This document shows, piece by piece, positions 42,483-42,497 of a DNA stretch of 42,497 nt. Every line of letters begins with the position of its first letter. The stretch's first letter is position 1. Source of the DNA: an uncultured Collinsella sp. Lineage in GTDB: Bacteria; Actinomycetota; Coriobacteriia; Coriobacteriales; Coriobacteriaceae. A model generated the notes under the pieces. That model saw only the letters and a program-made list of their open reading frames with translations. It did no database searches and was not told the DNA's origin. Position numbers and translations under genes: made by a program. The stretch is from the NCBI GenBank assembly GCA_900762015.1, contig CAAFEX010000103.1, positions 1 through 42,497 on the forward strand, given 5' to 3'.

Positions 42483-42497
42483 ATGCCCCAAGAAGAG
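42483..42497 (+). CDS. Start of an unidentified gene (five codons visible)
   Basis: ATG preceded by AAGGAAAGGCG, reading MPQEE to the window edge. An inverted repeat ATTCGTC/GACGAAT (42439-42445 and 42463-42469) lies just upstream. Too short to name. Confidence 0.35.

Overview
The window is a high-GC stretch that reads like a gut actinobacterium of the Coriobacteriia, most probably Collinsella. This is an inference from the GlnR-type orphan regulator beside a glnA homologue, the codon and GC bias, and the gene mix; no rRNA or taxonomic marker is present.

Layout. 1-6.1 kb holds housekeeping and stress genes: a truncated CDS, a membrane-anchored HtrA protease, a GlnR-like regulator beside a glutamine-synthetase homologue that has lost several catalytic metal ligands, a HepT/MntA toxin-antitoxin pair whose antitoxin carries a fused RelB/DinJ-like domain, and a LacI-family repressor. 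6.3-8.3 kb holds kdgK and kdgA. 8.7-13.8 kb holds two FCD-type GntR regulators around a sugar-acid dehydratase and a GntP permease. 13.9-15.7 kb holds an SDR reductase and an RpiB-like isomerase. 15.8-17.8 kb holds an Old-Yellow-Enzyme type reductase. 18.0-26.3 kb holds a complete Kdp potassium system (kdpFABC divergent from kdpDE, including a 28-residue KdpF). 26.4-42.1 kb is a pectin and hexuronate region on the minus strand: uxaC-uxaB-uxaA, an MFS/GPH transporter, a GH28 polygalacturonase, a small esterase interrupted by an in-frame TGA, a CE8 pectin methylesterase fused to an alpha/beta hydrolase, an SGNH esterase, a GH105 unsaturated-uronyl hydrolase, a TIM-barrel isomerase/epimerase and a GltD-like flavoprotein.

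How the genes fit together. None of the pectin enzymes has a visible signal peptide, so the picture is import of pectic oligosaccharides followed by de-esterification and hydrolysis in the cytoplasm. Saturated galacturonate would flow through UxaC, UxaB and UxaA to 2-keto-3-deoxygluconate (KDG). Unsaturated galacturonate released by GH105 would flow through the RpiB-like isomerase and the SDR reductase (DhuI/DhuD type, replacing KduI) to the same KDG. The aldonate dehydratase may be a third feeder. KdgK and KdgA then give pyruvate and glyceraldehyde-3-phosphate.

Regulation is unusually readable. A palindrome centred on TGAACGTTCA recurs before the SDR, GH105, transporter and uxaC genes. In three promoters two copies flank the promoter, with the -35 box (TTCACC) inside the upstream copy. 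A different LacI-type site lies between the LacI gene and kdgK. A third palindromic motif with TCTGATG half-sites lies before the GntP operon.

Non-coding highlights are a family of five palindromic repeats, each exactly 63 bp, two of which double as terminators; a 99-bp imperfect palindrome after kdgA; two 42-bp hairpin modules between the SDR and isomerase genes; and a strong stem-loop in the kdgK leader.
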